A stretch of DNA of 64,000 bases from NCBI GenBank assembly GCA_934486705.1, contig CAKSQS010000003.1, forward strand, positions 62,001 through 126,000, in the 5' to 3' direction. A program made the translations under genes and the position numbers. A model generated the notes under the pieces. The model was not told the origin of the DNA, made no database searches, and saw only the letters and a program-made list of their open reading frames with translations. Shown in pieces: positions 46,101 through 54,200 of the stretch (position 1 is the first letter of the stretch; every line of letters starts with the position of its first letter). The DNA comes from an uncultured Eubacteriales bacterium (GTDB lineage Bacteria; Bacillota; Clostridia; Oscillospirales; Acutalibacteraceae).

Positions 46101-47026
46101 CGCACCTGCTCCTTTCGCTTTTTTTGAATTTCGTTTTTAAGAAAATCATTGAAGTCCTTACCACTTTGAGGCGGCTGATCAATGACGGTATATTTGGCAG
46201 ACAGCGCATCGGTTATTTGCCTTGTTGCCGTTCTGCCGATTTCATCGTTATCCAGATGAAGATAGATAACCTTCGTTTCCTTGTGGCGGTCGAGATAGGT
46301 TTTCAGAGCCAGCGGAATATCCTGCTTATTTTCCGTCTTATATACGCCTGCAAGAGAAAGAAGGTCATCGTGACGGGGTTGCCCGCGTTTCAGTTCAAGA
46401 GTCGCATAACTCAGCAGATCAATCGCCGATTCAAATAAATGCACGGTTTGTGTTTTGCTTTCGGCAGAGATAAAAAAAGAGAAGCGCTTATCACTTCCCG
46501 TTAAATCCCGTTTGAAATCCGAATTTGTACTCCTGACAGCACCGTATTTCGGCGTATCGCCGTCATAACCTAAAAAGATGCAGTTGTGATACTTCTCGTC
46601 CTCGTAGAGCAGTCTGTTATTACGGCAATAGTCGATAATCGCGTCGGCGATCCCTCTGTTTTTGAGATACCTACGAACCGCACAGATATCCGAATTGCTT
46701 TCGGGCAGTTCCAAGGCTTTCGGCTGATTTGGTTTCTGCACAGGAGTATATACGGGCGGCAAAACTGCCGAATATCCTGTAATTATCTCAACCGCCTGCA
46801 CAAAAGAAATGCCCTTGACCTTTATAAGATAGTCAAGAGCTGTTTTTCCGCCGATGTGCCGAGAAAACCAATGCCATTTACCGTTGGATATTTTGAGCGA
46901 ATCGTGTTCTTTGGTACACCAAGTGTCGTGCGAAATCTTTTTAAGATTATTCGGCTCATAGCTTTGCAGATAAGTCAGAAGATCCATCTGCTTTGCTTTT
47001 TCAATCTGTTCGGGCTTCACCCACAT
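46097..47026 (-). CDS. DUF3991/TOPRIM primase-like protein
   Basis: A 309-residue protein. A zinc-finger-free N-terminal DUF3991-type domain (DLLTYLQSYEPNNLKKIS, WHWFSRHIGGKTALDYLIKV) is followed by a TOPRIM fold. Its acidic residues appear as VHLFESAIDLLSY (Glu) and VIYLHLDNDEIGR (Asp-x-Asp-like), as in primases. It probably primes replication of the transferred or circular element. The start is ATG 47026 with a weak ribosome site, 10 bases after the DUF3848-like gene. Confidence 0.82.
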   Translation of the reverse strand: MWVKPEQIEKAKQMDLLTYLQSYEPNNLKKISHDTWCTKEHDSLKISNGKWHWFSRHIGGKTALDYLIKVKGISFVQAVEIITGYSAVLPPVYTPVQKPNQPKALELPESNSDICAVRRYLKNRGIADAIIDYCRNNRLLYEDEKYHNCIFLGYDGDTPKYGAVRSTNSDFKRDLTGSDKRFSFFISAESKTQTVHLFESAIDLLSYATLELKRGQPRHDDLLSLAGVYKTENKQDIPLALKTYLDRHKETKVIYLHLDNDEIGRTATRQITDALSAKYTVIDQPPQSGKDFNDFLKNEIQKKRKEQVR

Positions 47027-47036
47027 AATACAATGC

Positions 47037-47375
47037 CTACCTAAAGTCCCGCGTTGACTTTACGGAAGCTTCTCTGATTTTCTCATCTGCCGTATACTCA
47101 ATCATATCATAAATATGGTCCATATATTCTGACTCGTAATTTTCCCAACAGGAAAACACCTTGTCGAGTGTGTTTTCCTCAGACAACAGCGCCTTGCACC
47201 GTTTGTCTGATAAGATAACTTCTTCCATCTCTGATACAATATCTTGCTTCACAGCATAAGTGTAAGCTTGTTCCAATATTTTATCAGCCGGCATTGAGAG
47301 CAAATCTGCTTTATATTCCACAAACTCATCTCTCATTTTCTCATACAATGCATTGTTCAATTCTTCATTCGTCAT
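47037..47375 (-). CDS. DUF3848-like ICE protein
   Basis: A 112-residue acidic helical protein (NALYEKMRDEFVEYKADLLS, MPADKILEQAYTYAVKQDIV). This matches my recollection of DUF3848, a domain of unknown function seen in Firmicute conjugative elements. The start follows GGGAGGATTTAACT and overlaps the upstream gene's end by 11 bases. No catalytic motif is visible. Confidence 0.62.
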   Translation of the reverse strand: MTNEELNNALYEKMRDEFVEYKADLLSMPADKILEQAYTYAVKQDIVSEMEEVILSDKRCKALLSEENTLDKVFSCWENYESEYMDHIYDMIEYTADEKIREASVKSTRDFR

Positions 47376-47784
47376 AGTTAAATCCTCCCTTTTTCATCAT
47401 ACACCTTGCCATTCGGATAAAAACCGTTTCGGGCAGCTCACCCGGCATAACAATCTCATCGTAATGACGGTAGCCGTGTTCTACCACAAAGTTGTAGATA
47501 TCGGTATCGGTGTCCGATTCGCCGATATATTCGTCCTTATCCTCAAACAGCGCCTCTACGATGAAAACATTGTCGAGCAGTCCGACAGCCGCGCGTATCG
47601 GCATATCGCTGTTTTCAAGAACAGAGAGTACGCGTTTAGCAAAATACAGTTTTTCAAACTCCTCTGACAGATCCTCACAGTCGCAAATCATATTATCAAG
47701 TTCATCGCTGATAATACCGTAAACAATGTCGTTGACGTGCATTTCGACAGTGACTTCATCTGCCTTTCTGATATCGTTTTTCAT
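47365..47784 (-). CDS. acidic ICE protein of unknown function
   Basis: A 139-residue acidic protein. I chose the ATG at 47784 (MKNDIRKADEVTVEMHVNDI) because GAGGTGAAAGGAAT precedes it; the frame is open to 47820. The C-terminal ELPETVFIRMARCMMKKGG and internal YNFVVEHGYRHYDEI give no family that I recognise. Its position between the phosphoesterase and DUF3848-like genes, with an 11-base overlap, places it in the replication/leading segment of the ICE. Confidence 0.65.
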   Translation of the reverse strand: MKNDIRKADEVTVEMHVNDIVYGIISDELDNMICDCEDLSEEFEKLYFAKRVLSVLENSDMPIRAAVGLLDNVFIVEALFEDKDEYIGESDTDTDIYNFVVEHGYRHYDEIVMPGELPETVFIRMARCMMKKGGFNYDE

Positions 47785-47850
47785 ATTCCTTTCACCTCGT
47801 TTCTTTTCCGATTCACCCACTGAAAGCAGGGGAGTGGGTATGTAAAAATG

Positions 47851-47888
47851 GGTATAAAAATAGCCGGACAGTTATAATTCCATCCGGC
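47851..47888 (-). terminator. Rho-independent terminator after the phosphoesterase gene
   Basis: On the minus strand GCCGGA (47888-47883) pairs with TCCGGC (47868-47863) around a 14-base loop and is followed by TATTTTTATA. It lies 15 bases after the metallophosphoesterase stop and should end that transcript before the gene that starts at 47784. Confidence 0.62.
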
Positions 47889-47903
47889 GTGTGTTCGTTG
47901 TAT

Positions 47904-48488
47904 TTACTTGTCTGCAAAGTCCGCTGCATCTCCTGCAATAATTTCCGCAAGAGTTCTCGGCGTGTAGTTCATATACGGCATCATACAGCCCACATTGATA
48001 AAGTTGCCGCTGGGCGTTCCGTATCCCGTCGCATTTGCCCTAATGGACTTACGCATTTCGGTCAGATACTCATATTCCTTTGTACGGTGAACATGACCGT
48101 AGAGCATATACGCCGTATCCGAAAAACCCGCTCGGAAGAACGGAATGGGATAATGACACATCACAACATGCTTGCCGTCATCCTTGATTTCCTTTAGGTC
48201 CGTGATATCCTGAAACATATTGCGAACAGTGCGGCTGAATTGTCTCGGATCGTGGTTGCCGCGTATTAATACCTTATTGCCGGCAAGCGGGCCGACGAAG
48301 TATGTCCATTCGCTTTCCTTTGCCCAAATGAAGTCACCGAGAATATATACGGTATCGTCCGTCTTTACGCGGCTGTTCCAATTCTCAATGATTGCATTAT
48401 TCATTTCGTTTACATCCACGAACGGTCTGCCGTCAAACCTGATTACATTCGCGTGACCGATATGCAGGTCGGATATATAATAGTTCAT
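47904..48488 (-). CDS. calcineurin-like metallophosphoesterase
   Basis: A 194-residue protein with the full metal-binding set: SDLHIGH, VYILGDFIWA, IRGNHDPRQF, VVMCHYPIPF and LYGHVHR. Such small phosphoesterases are frequent on phages and conjugative elements; the substrate (phosphodiester, nucleotide or protein phosphate) is not predictable. There is no signal peptide. The start follows AAAGGAAACACT. It is downstream of the KPTED protein B and ends at a terminator. Confidence 0.88.
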   Translation of the reverse strand: MNYYISDLHIGHANVIRFDGRPFVDVNEMNNAIIENWNSRVKTDDTVYILGDFIWAKESEWTYFVGPLAGNKVLIRGNHDPRQFSRTVRNMFQDITDLKEIKDDGKHVVMCHYPIPFFRAGFSDTAYMLYGHVHRTKEYEYLTEMRKSIRANATGYGTPSGNFINVGCMMPYMNYTPRTLAEIIAGDAADFADK

Positions 48489-48503
48489 AGTGTTTCCTTT
48501 CCG

Positions 48504-48677
48504 CTACGCTCGCAGCTTTTTCTTAATCTTCATCAGCTTGCAAAGCAGCTCATCCACATCTTCGGTGGGCTTTCGCTCGTCGATATATGCGTTCCGCGCT
48601 TTCATAACCAAACTGATATATGCGTTTATTTCACTGTGATTTATGGTAAGATACCGTTTTACATCTTTGAATTTCAT
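48504..48677 (-). CDS. small KPTED-motif ICE protein B
   Basis: A 57-residue helical protein, MKFKDVKRYLTINHSEINAY then KARNAYIDERKPTEDVDELL and a basic tail. The ATG at 48677 is eight bases after GGAGG; that Shine-Dalgarno is the 3' arm of a terminator-like hairpin (see 48668-48746). It is a paralogue of the protein at 41543-41734. An upstream in-frame start at 48740 is unlikely because it would translate through the hairpin. Confidence 0.72.
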   Translation of the reverse strand: MKFKDVKRYLTINHSEINAYISLVMKARNAYIDERKPTEDVDELLCKLMKIKKKLRA

Positions 48678-48746
48678 AGAAAAAACCTCCGTACTCTTGT
48701 TTTCTGTAACAATTATACGGAGATTTATGCGACTTTTCAAATGTGC
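48668..48746 (-). repeat. 79-bp repeat, copy A: terminator overlapping a Shine-Dalgarno
   Basis: On the minus strand CTCCGTA and TACGGAG form a 7-bp stem directly followed by GTTTTTTCT and the ATG of the small gene at 48677. The 3' arm carries the GGAGG used for translation. A second copy with several substitutions and one indel lies at 50204-50281, on the other side of the DUF4143 ATPase gene. The structure could act as terminator and block translation of the small gene. Confidence 0.72.
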
Positions 48747-48762
48747 GATGACGCAAGCGCTG

Positions 48763-50064
48763 TTATAATTCCAAACTGTCTTTATCCAGTAAAAACTCTT
48801 TCACGCCCATCATAACATATCCTTTTTCATCGCGACGCGGCTTCATACTTTTTTCAACAATGATTATCTTCTTGAAAGAATCAAGCGTTTTATCAAAGGA
48901 AGCCGTTTCCTGTTTGTATTTGTCTTGATCGGGGACAGCATAGGCCGACTGAATATAGTATTTTTTACTGCCCATTGACGCAATAAAATCTATTTCGCGC
49001 TGAACTCGTATATCCTTTCCGTTCTTGTCTTTTTCCCGGGATTCCACCATACCGACATCTATACGATAACCTCGGTATCTCAGTTCATTGAAGATGATGT
49101 TTTCCATGATATGAGTGCCTTCAATCTGCCTGAAATTCAGCCGTGCGTTGCGAAGACCTACATCCTCAAAATAAATCTTATACGGAGTTCCGATATATTT
49201 TCTGCCTTTAACATCATATCGCTTCACACGGGAGAGCATAAACGCATCTTCCATATGTTCGATGTATTTATTGACAGTATAATCGCTGATATTCTCCTGT
49301 AAAACCGACAAGAAGGTATCCGCTATTTTTTTGGGGTTCGTGAGAGAAGAAATGCCGGAAGCGATAACATCAAGCACCTCTCCTATGCGCGTGTTTTCAG
49401 GAAGATTATTGCGTATAATAATATCCTTCAAATATAAATTTTGCATTTGTGAAATGAGATAGGTTGATTTTTGTTCTTCGCTTGCCATAAGAGCCACCGC
49501 CGGCAACCCACCGTAAACCGAATAATCGTCAAAAGCCTCGCTTTTGTCGCCGCCTTTAAAATTATAATACTCCGAAAAGGACAAAGGAAGAATATGAATT
49601 TCATCGCCTCTGCCTTCAAATTCCGTCAAAATATCCTTTGAAAGAAACTTGGAATTGCTGCCCGTAACAAATACGTCCGTATTGCTTTTTCGAAGAAAAC
49701 CGTTCAACACGGATTCAAAAGCCCCGAGCTTTTGTACCTCATCAAGCAAAATATAGTACATTTCATCGTCATTGATTTGCGGTAAAATCCAGTTTAAAAA
49801 CTTTTTCGGATCAACCTTACTGTCATTCTTTTCGTTGTCCAAAACAATAGGGTCTTCGCCTATTTTAAGCAAATCCTCCGCAGAATCGAAAGCGAACTTA
49901 ATAATATGGTCGCCGGACACATTTTCGCCTATCAAATAATTATAGAACAAAGTGTTGAGCAAATAAGACTTTCCGCTTCTGCGTATTCCGGTAATAACCT
50001 TTATAAACCCATTGTGCCTGCGTACAATCAGCCTTTGCAAATATTCATCTCTTTTTATTTCCAT
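48763..50064 (-). CDS. AAA_14/DUF4143 ATP-binding protein
   Basis: A 433-residue protein with a P-loop AAA domain: VITGIRRSGKSYLLN (Walker A), YYILLDEVQKLGAFE (Walker B) and TGSNSKFLSKDILTE (sensor). The C-terminal DUF4143 domain (TGxPYKIYFEDVGLRNARLN) ends in a PD-(D/E)XK-like fold (QREIDFIA). These proteins are common in anaerobes and of unclear function. I prefer the ATG at 50064, four bases after GGTGATT, over the one at 50076. It is bracketed by 79-bp repeats, so it appears to be a cargo insertion in the ICE. Confidence 0.85.
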   Translation of the reverse strand: MEIKRDEYLQRLIVRRHNGFIKVITGIRRSGKSYLLNTLFYNYLIGENVSGDHIIKFAFDSAEDLLKIGEDPIVLDNEKNDSKVDPKKFLNWILPQINDDEMYYILLDEVQKLGAFESVLNGFLRKSNTDVFVTGSNSKFLSKDILTEFEGRGDEIHILPLSFSEYYNFKGGDKSEAFDDYSVYGGLPAVALMASEEQKSTYLISQMQNLYLKDIIIRNNLPENTRIGEVLDVIASGISSLTNPKKIADTFLSVLQENISDYTVNKYIEHMEDAFMLSRVKRYDVKGRKYIGTPYKIYFEDVGLRNARLNFRQIEGTHIMENIIFNELRYRGYRIDVGMVESREKDKNGKDIRVQREIDFIASMGSKKYYIQSAYAVPDQDKYKQETASFDKTLDSFKKIIIVEKSMKPRRDEKGYVMMGVKEFLLDKDSLEL

Positions 50065-50073
50065 ACCAATCAC

Positions 50074-50189
50074 CATTTAATATTTTTGCCGACAGCGGCT
50101 TATTTATTAAATGTATTATACAGTAAAAAATCATTTCAGTCAAGAGAGTTGTTTAATTTTTCTGCCCGAAGCGGCAATAAAATTAAATG
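50074..50189. repeat. 18-bp inverted repeats upstream of the DUF4143 gene
   Basis: CATTTAATATTTTTGCCG (50074-50091) is matched at 16 of 18 positions by the reverse complement of 50172-50189. About 80 AT-rich bases lie between. The pair could be the end of a small mobile cassette or a long leader hairpin for the ATPase gene, whose start lies at its edge. No gene is visible in 50077-50203. Confidence 0.5.
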
Positions 50190-50203
50190 AAGCCGAATAA
50201 AAT

Positions 50204-50281
50204 TGAATTTCATAGAAAAAACTTCCGTATTCCTGCTTCTGTAACAATTATACGGAGGTTTATGAGACTTTTCAAATGTGC
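50204..50281 (-). repeat. 79-bp repeat, copy B: terminator after the nucleotidyltransferase module
   Basis: The sequence is close to copy A at 48668-48746. On the minus strand TCCGTAT and ATACGGA form a stem followed by AGTTTTTTCT, a good Rho-independent terminator just after the acidic-protein gene (stop at 50293). The copy extends into ATGAAATTC, the first codons of the KPTED gene, then diverges. It is therefore a duplicated or recombined boundary. Confidence 0.72.
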
Positions 50282-50292
50282 AATTGTATTAT

Positions 50293-50472
50293 TTATTCAT
50301 CATCGTCATCATCTGACCATGATGAAATAATATGAAGATCTCCGGAATCCATATCCATTGCCATATTATCTCCCATCCGTAACATCAGATCACCATCCGA
50401 ATCAATCGCCATATCATCTGATCTGGAGTATGCAAAGTCGCCATCTTCAAAATCATAAAATTGTTTTCCCAT
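50293..50472 (-). CDS. 59-residue acidic repeat protein of the nucleotidyltransferase module
   Basis: MGKQFYDFEDGDFAYSRSDD is followed by two imperfect repeats, MAIDSDGDLMLRMGDN and MAMDMDSGDLHI, and an Asp-rich end (SDDDDDE). The ATG at 50472 follows GAGGAG; an in-frame ATG at 50487 overlaps the upstream stop. Its start is 12 bases past the nucleotidyltransferase stop, so both genes form one unit. No family is recognised. The strong negative charge suggests DNA mimicry or binding and inhibition of a basic partner, which is inference. Confidence 0.7.
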   Translation of the reverse strand: MGKQFYDFEDGDFAYSRSDDMAIDSDGDLMLRMGDNMAMDMDSGDLHIISSWSDDDDDE

Positions 50473-50483
50473 TAGAGTACTCC

Positions 50484-51137
50484 TCAATAAAAATATTTGT
50501 TATAGACTTCGTTGACCGATTCAACATACACTATAAACGATGGGTGTTTATTGTCCTGACGACAAAGATACATATTTTTCAGTTCAACATATCTAATACG
50601 AATCTCTTGCCATAAGCCCTCATTCTTTATCATATTTGCTTTCGCTTTAACATTGTGGGAATTCGGGACTTCATTCCATGTGTACTGGTCGTTTCCAAAA
50701 CCAAAGGCATTTTTGTTGTGTATAAGCCTCACATAATTTCCATTACGGTTTTTAGCCAATATTGCGACATCAAAGCTGAACTCTATGTCAGGCGAATCGT
50801 TAAAATGCAAAAGTGTTGTTAGGCATGATGTCGAATCCATGGAATCTGAAAAAAATTCTTTTCCTTCTGCCTTGTTCAGCGCATTACGAATAGTATCTTT
50901 GAGTAATCGCAGGTCATCCCAGTATTTCTCGTCGGCTTTTAAAATAAATAAGTTGTAATCGAGGTCGTACGGTCCGTCTCCATTTCTTGTAATCATGTTC
51001 TTTGCACCGCTGCCGACAAGCGAAAACTGGGCTGTAATGTTTTTCTTTTTAAGTATTTCGCATGTTTTAATAAGTACGGAGGAGCAATTGGAACGATACC
51101 GTTTTGATTCAGACTCATAAACAATTTGATACGCCAT
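50484..51137 (-). CDS. nucleotidyltransferase-fold protein (ICE cargo)
   Basis: A 217-residue soluble protein. FSLVGSGAKNMITRNGDGPY followed by DLDYNLFI matches the GS...DxD active-site pattern of polymerase-beta-like nucleotidyltransferases, and a third acidic residue is likely in IEFSFDVAILAK. Similar proteins recur in Firmicute conjugative elements, usually as hypothetical. The fold is shared with CBASS CD-NTases and MNT/AbiE-type antitoxins and toxins, so a defence or addiction role is possible. The ATG follows GAAGGGAGAATACT. It has its own promoter (51194-51221) and is followed by the acidic protein. Confidence 0.72.
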   Translation of the reverse strand: MAYQIVYESESKRYRSNCSSVLIKTCEILKKKNITAQFSLVGSGAKNMITRNGDGPYDLDYNLFILKADEKYWDDLRLLKDTIRNALNKAEGKEFFSDSMDSTSCLTTLLHFNDSPDIEFSFDVAILAKNRNGNYVRLIHNKNAFGFGNDQYTWNEVPNSHNVKAKANMIKNEGLWQEIRIRYVELKNMYLCRQDNKHPSFIVYVESVNEVYNKYFY

Positions 51138-51193
51138 AGTATTCTCCCTTCTTCTCCCACACCGTCCATTTATGCTAAAACATAAATCATTTT

Positions 51194-51221
51194 ATTATAC
51201 TCAGTATTTTACCATTGTCAA
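51194..51221 (-). promoter_or_regulatory. consensus promoter of the nucleotidyltransferase module
   Basis: Read on the minus strand, TTGACA (51221-51216) and TATAAT (51199-51194) are both perfect consensus boxes with a 16-base spacer. Transcription would start near 51187, 50 bases before the nucleotidyltransferase ATG. It is the clearest promoter in the ICE and makes the cargo module independent of the surrounding conjugation operon. Confidence 0.8.
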
Positions 51222-51255
51222 GAAAAATTTTCAAGGCATAAGGAATTATGTAGTT

Positions 51256-51283
51256 CTGGTTCTGTAATTCGGTACAGAACCAG
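51256..51283. terminator. strong hairpin after the megaprotein gene
   Basis: CTGGTTCTGTA (51256-51266) and TACAGAACCAG (51273-51283) form a perfect 11-bp stem with a 6-base loop, starting 10 bases after the stop of the 2789-residue gene. No T-run follows on the minus strand, so it may block exonucleases or end transcription inefficiently. On the plus strand it is followed by GTTAGATTTTTA. Confidence 0.55.
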
Positions 51284-51292
51284 GTTAGATTT

Positions 51293-54200
51293 TTACCTCG
51301 CGTCGCGGCTGTTGCTTCGGTCCGGTTCTTCTGCGTCATCGCCGCGTTCTCCGTCCACAAGCTCGTTATCCCTTTTGTCCATATCAAGCAAAGTGTTAAG
51401 CTCAGCAAGGCGGGCGGATTTTGTTCTCAATTCCTCCTCGTGCGGAAATGGCTTCTGCGACTCTGCTTTGGCATTTTCAAGCTGCACATTGGTATCCTCA
51501 AGCTGCTCCTTGCAGGCAATTTGCCGTTCCGAAAACGCGCCGATTGCATTATCCAAACGCAGTATATTACCGAAAATGTCCGTGCCGAGTATAACAGTAT
51601 GACGCAGCTCGCCTATAAGAGTTATCTTATATTCTTTGCTGAAAGTGTCAAATGAAAGCTCCATATCAAAGCCGCGATAAGAGCCAAAGCCGATTGCGTC
51701 GGGACTTGTCATATCCTTACAAGCGGCAATAATAGCTTCACCTGCATCCTTTTTCTCGAAAAAGGAAACGCCTTTCACGGTCATTCCGCAAAAATTGTCC
51801 TTATCTCCGGCAGGGTGACTGTTTGCTGTTGCAATATCCTTGTCAAAGCCCTTAATGCGTTCTTCAAGCGCCGCAATCTTTGCCGGAAACTCTTTGTGTA
51901 CCTTATCCTCCAGAGAATAAATCTGACTGAGGTGATTTGCCTTTAAGAGCTTGAGTCGGGACACATCAATGTCAAGATCCATTTTCTCTTTGATATACGG
52001 ATTGCCCGTACACAAAGCCTTTATTTCAGCATAGGAAAGCGCCTGCTCGTCCACATCTTCGGCAGAGCGCACGGGAGATTTTGAAGTCATAATCTGCCCG
52101 ATAAATTTCTGCTTCGATTCCACCAACTGATAAAGATAGCTGTCAAAGGTGTTCTCGGTAACATAGGTGTAAATATCGACCTCGGGGTTTTCGTTGCCCT
52201 GTCGGACAATTCGCCCCTCACGCTGTTGCAAATCGCTCGGTCGCCACGGACAGTCGAGATGGTGCAGAGCAATCAGCTTTTGCTGCACATTCGTGCCGGC
52301 GCCCATCTTTTGCGTAGAACCGATAAGCACTCTGACCTGACCGTTTCGCACCTTGCCGAACAGTTCTTTTTTCTGTGCTTCGGAATTTGCCGAATGGATA
52401 TAGGCAATTTCCTCTTTCGGAATGCCTTTCGCTATCAGCTTGTCGCGCAAATCATCATACACATTAAAATTTCCGTCGCCGTGTGGAGTGGAGAGGTCGC
52501 AGAACACCATCTGTGTAGAACGCTTTTCGGCGGTTTTCTGCCAGATATCAAAGACATTGTCGGCACAGGCAGATACCTTGCTCGTTTCACTGTCGGGAAG
52601 CATCTCATTTATCAAGCGTTGGTCAAGCGCAAGCTTTCTGCCGTCGTTGGTGATAAGCAGCATACTGTCCGTGCTTGAGTCCACCATCTTGTTACGCACC
52701 TTCTCGGCACGTTTTGCAAGAGACTGAACCATTTCCTTTTGCTGTTCGGACGGCTTTAAGAGCACATTGTGATAATTGGCTTTCGGCACAGGGAGATCCA
52801 GCATATCCGCCGTCTGAATATCCGCCGTTTCCTTGAACAGAGACATCAACTCCGGTAGATTGTAGAACTTCGCAAATCTCGTTTTGGGGCGGTATCCGCT
52901 GCCCTCGGGTGCAAGCTCGATTGCCGTTACCGTTTCGCCGAATGTGGACGCCCAGGAATCGAAATGCAAAAGATCGTTTTTCCTCAGCAGGTTGTACTCA
53001 AGATACTTTTGCATTGTATAGAGTTCAACCATTGAGTTTGAAATTGGCGTACCCGTCGCAAACACAACACCTTTGCCGCCCGTAAGTTCGTCGAGGTATC
53101 TGCACTTCATATAGAGGTCGCTTGACTTCTGCGCCTCGGTCTGACTGATACCGCCGACATTCCTCATTTTCGTAAACGCGGCAAGGTTTTTGTAATAATG
53201 CGCTTCGTCAACAAACAAGCGGTCAACACCGAGTTCCTCAAAGGTCACAATATCGTCCTTACGGGTTTGGTCATTAAGCTTTTCAAGCTTTTGTTTGATT
53301 GTCTTTTTTGCCTTTTCGAGCTGTTTAATAGAGAAATTCTCACCGCGATTTCGTTTGAGTTCCGAAATGCCGTTCATTATTTCTTCAAGCTGCTGATTAA
53401 GAATAGCCTGCTGACGCTCAACCGACATCGGTATTTTTTCAAACTGACTGTGACCGATAATTACGGCATCGTAATCGCCCGTAGCAATACGACCGCAGAA
53501 TTTCTTGCGGTTTTTAGTCTCAAAATCCTTTTTACTTGCGACCAAAATGTTCGCCGACGGATAAAGTTGCAGATACTCCGCCGCCCATTGCTCCGTCAGA
53601 TGATTCGGGACTACAAACAAGGACTTGTTGCAAAGACCGAGCCGCTTGGATTCCTGTGCTGCCGCAACCATTTCAAAGGTTTTTCCTGCGCCGACAACGT
53701 GCGCAAGCAAGGTGTTTCCGCCGTAAAGAATGTGAGCAATGGCATTGACCTGATGCGGTCTGAGCGTAATTTCCGGGTTCATACCTACAAAGTTCAGGTG
53801 TTCGCCGTTATACTCACGGGGGCGGACAGAATTAAACTTCTCGTTATATAGCTTTGTAAGCCTTTCGCGGCGCTCTCGGTCTTTCCAAATCCATTCAGCA
53901 AAGGCTTCCTTTATAAGCTGTTGCTTGCCTTGTGCGACGGCGGTATCGTTCTTATTGAGCACTGGCTTTTTATTGCCGTTTTCGTCCTCAACATAATCGA
54001 ACACACGCACATCACGCAGGTTCAGCGTTTCCTCGATGATCTTATAACCGTTGATTCTGTTTGTACCGTAAGCGTTATAGACCTTGACATTGTTGCGGTC
54101 ATAGGACTTGCCCTCAATATTCCATTCACCCGAATACTCGCTGTAATGCACGTGAATATTAAAAGATATATACCGTGCAGTACCGAAAAGCTCAAACATA

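Noticed and set aside
53198..53851. A 217-codon plus-strand open frame inside the helicase region
   Set aside because: It is antisense to conserved SNF2 motifs and has no ribosome site, unlike the nested tnpV.
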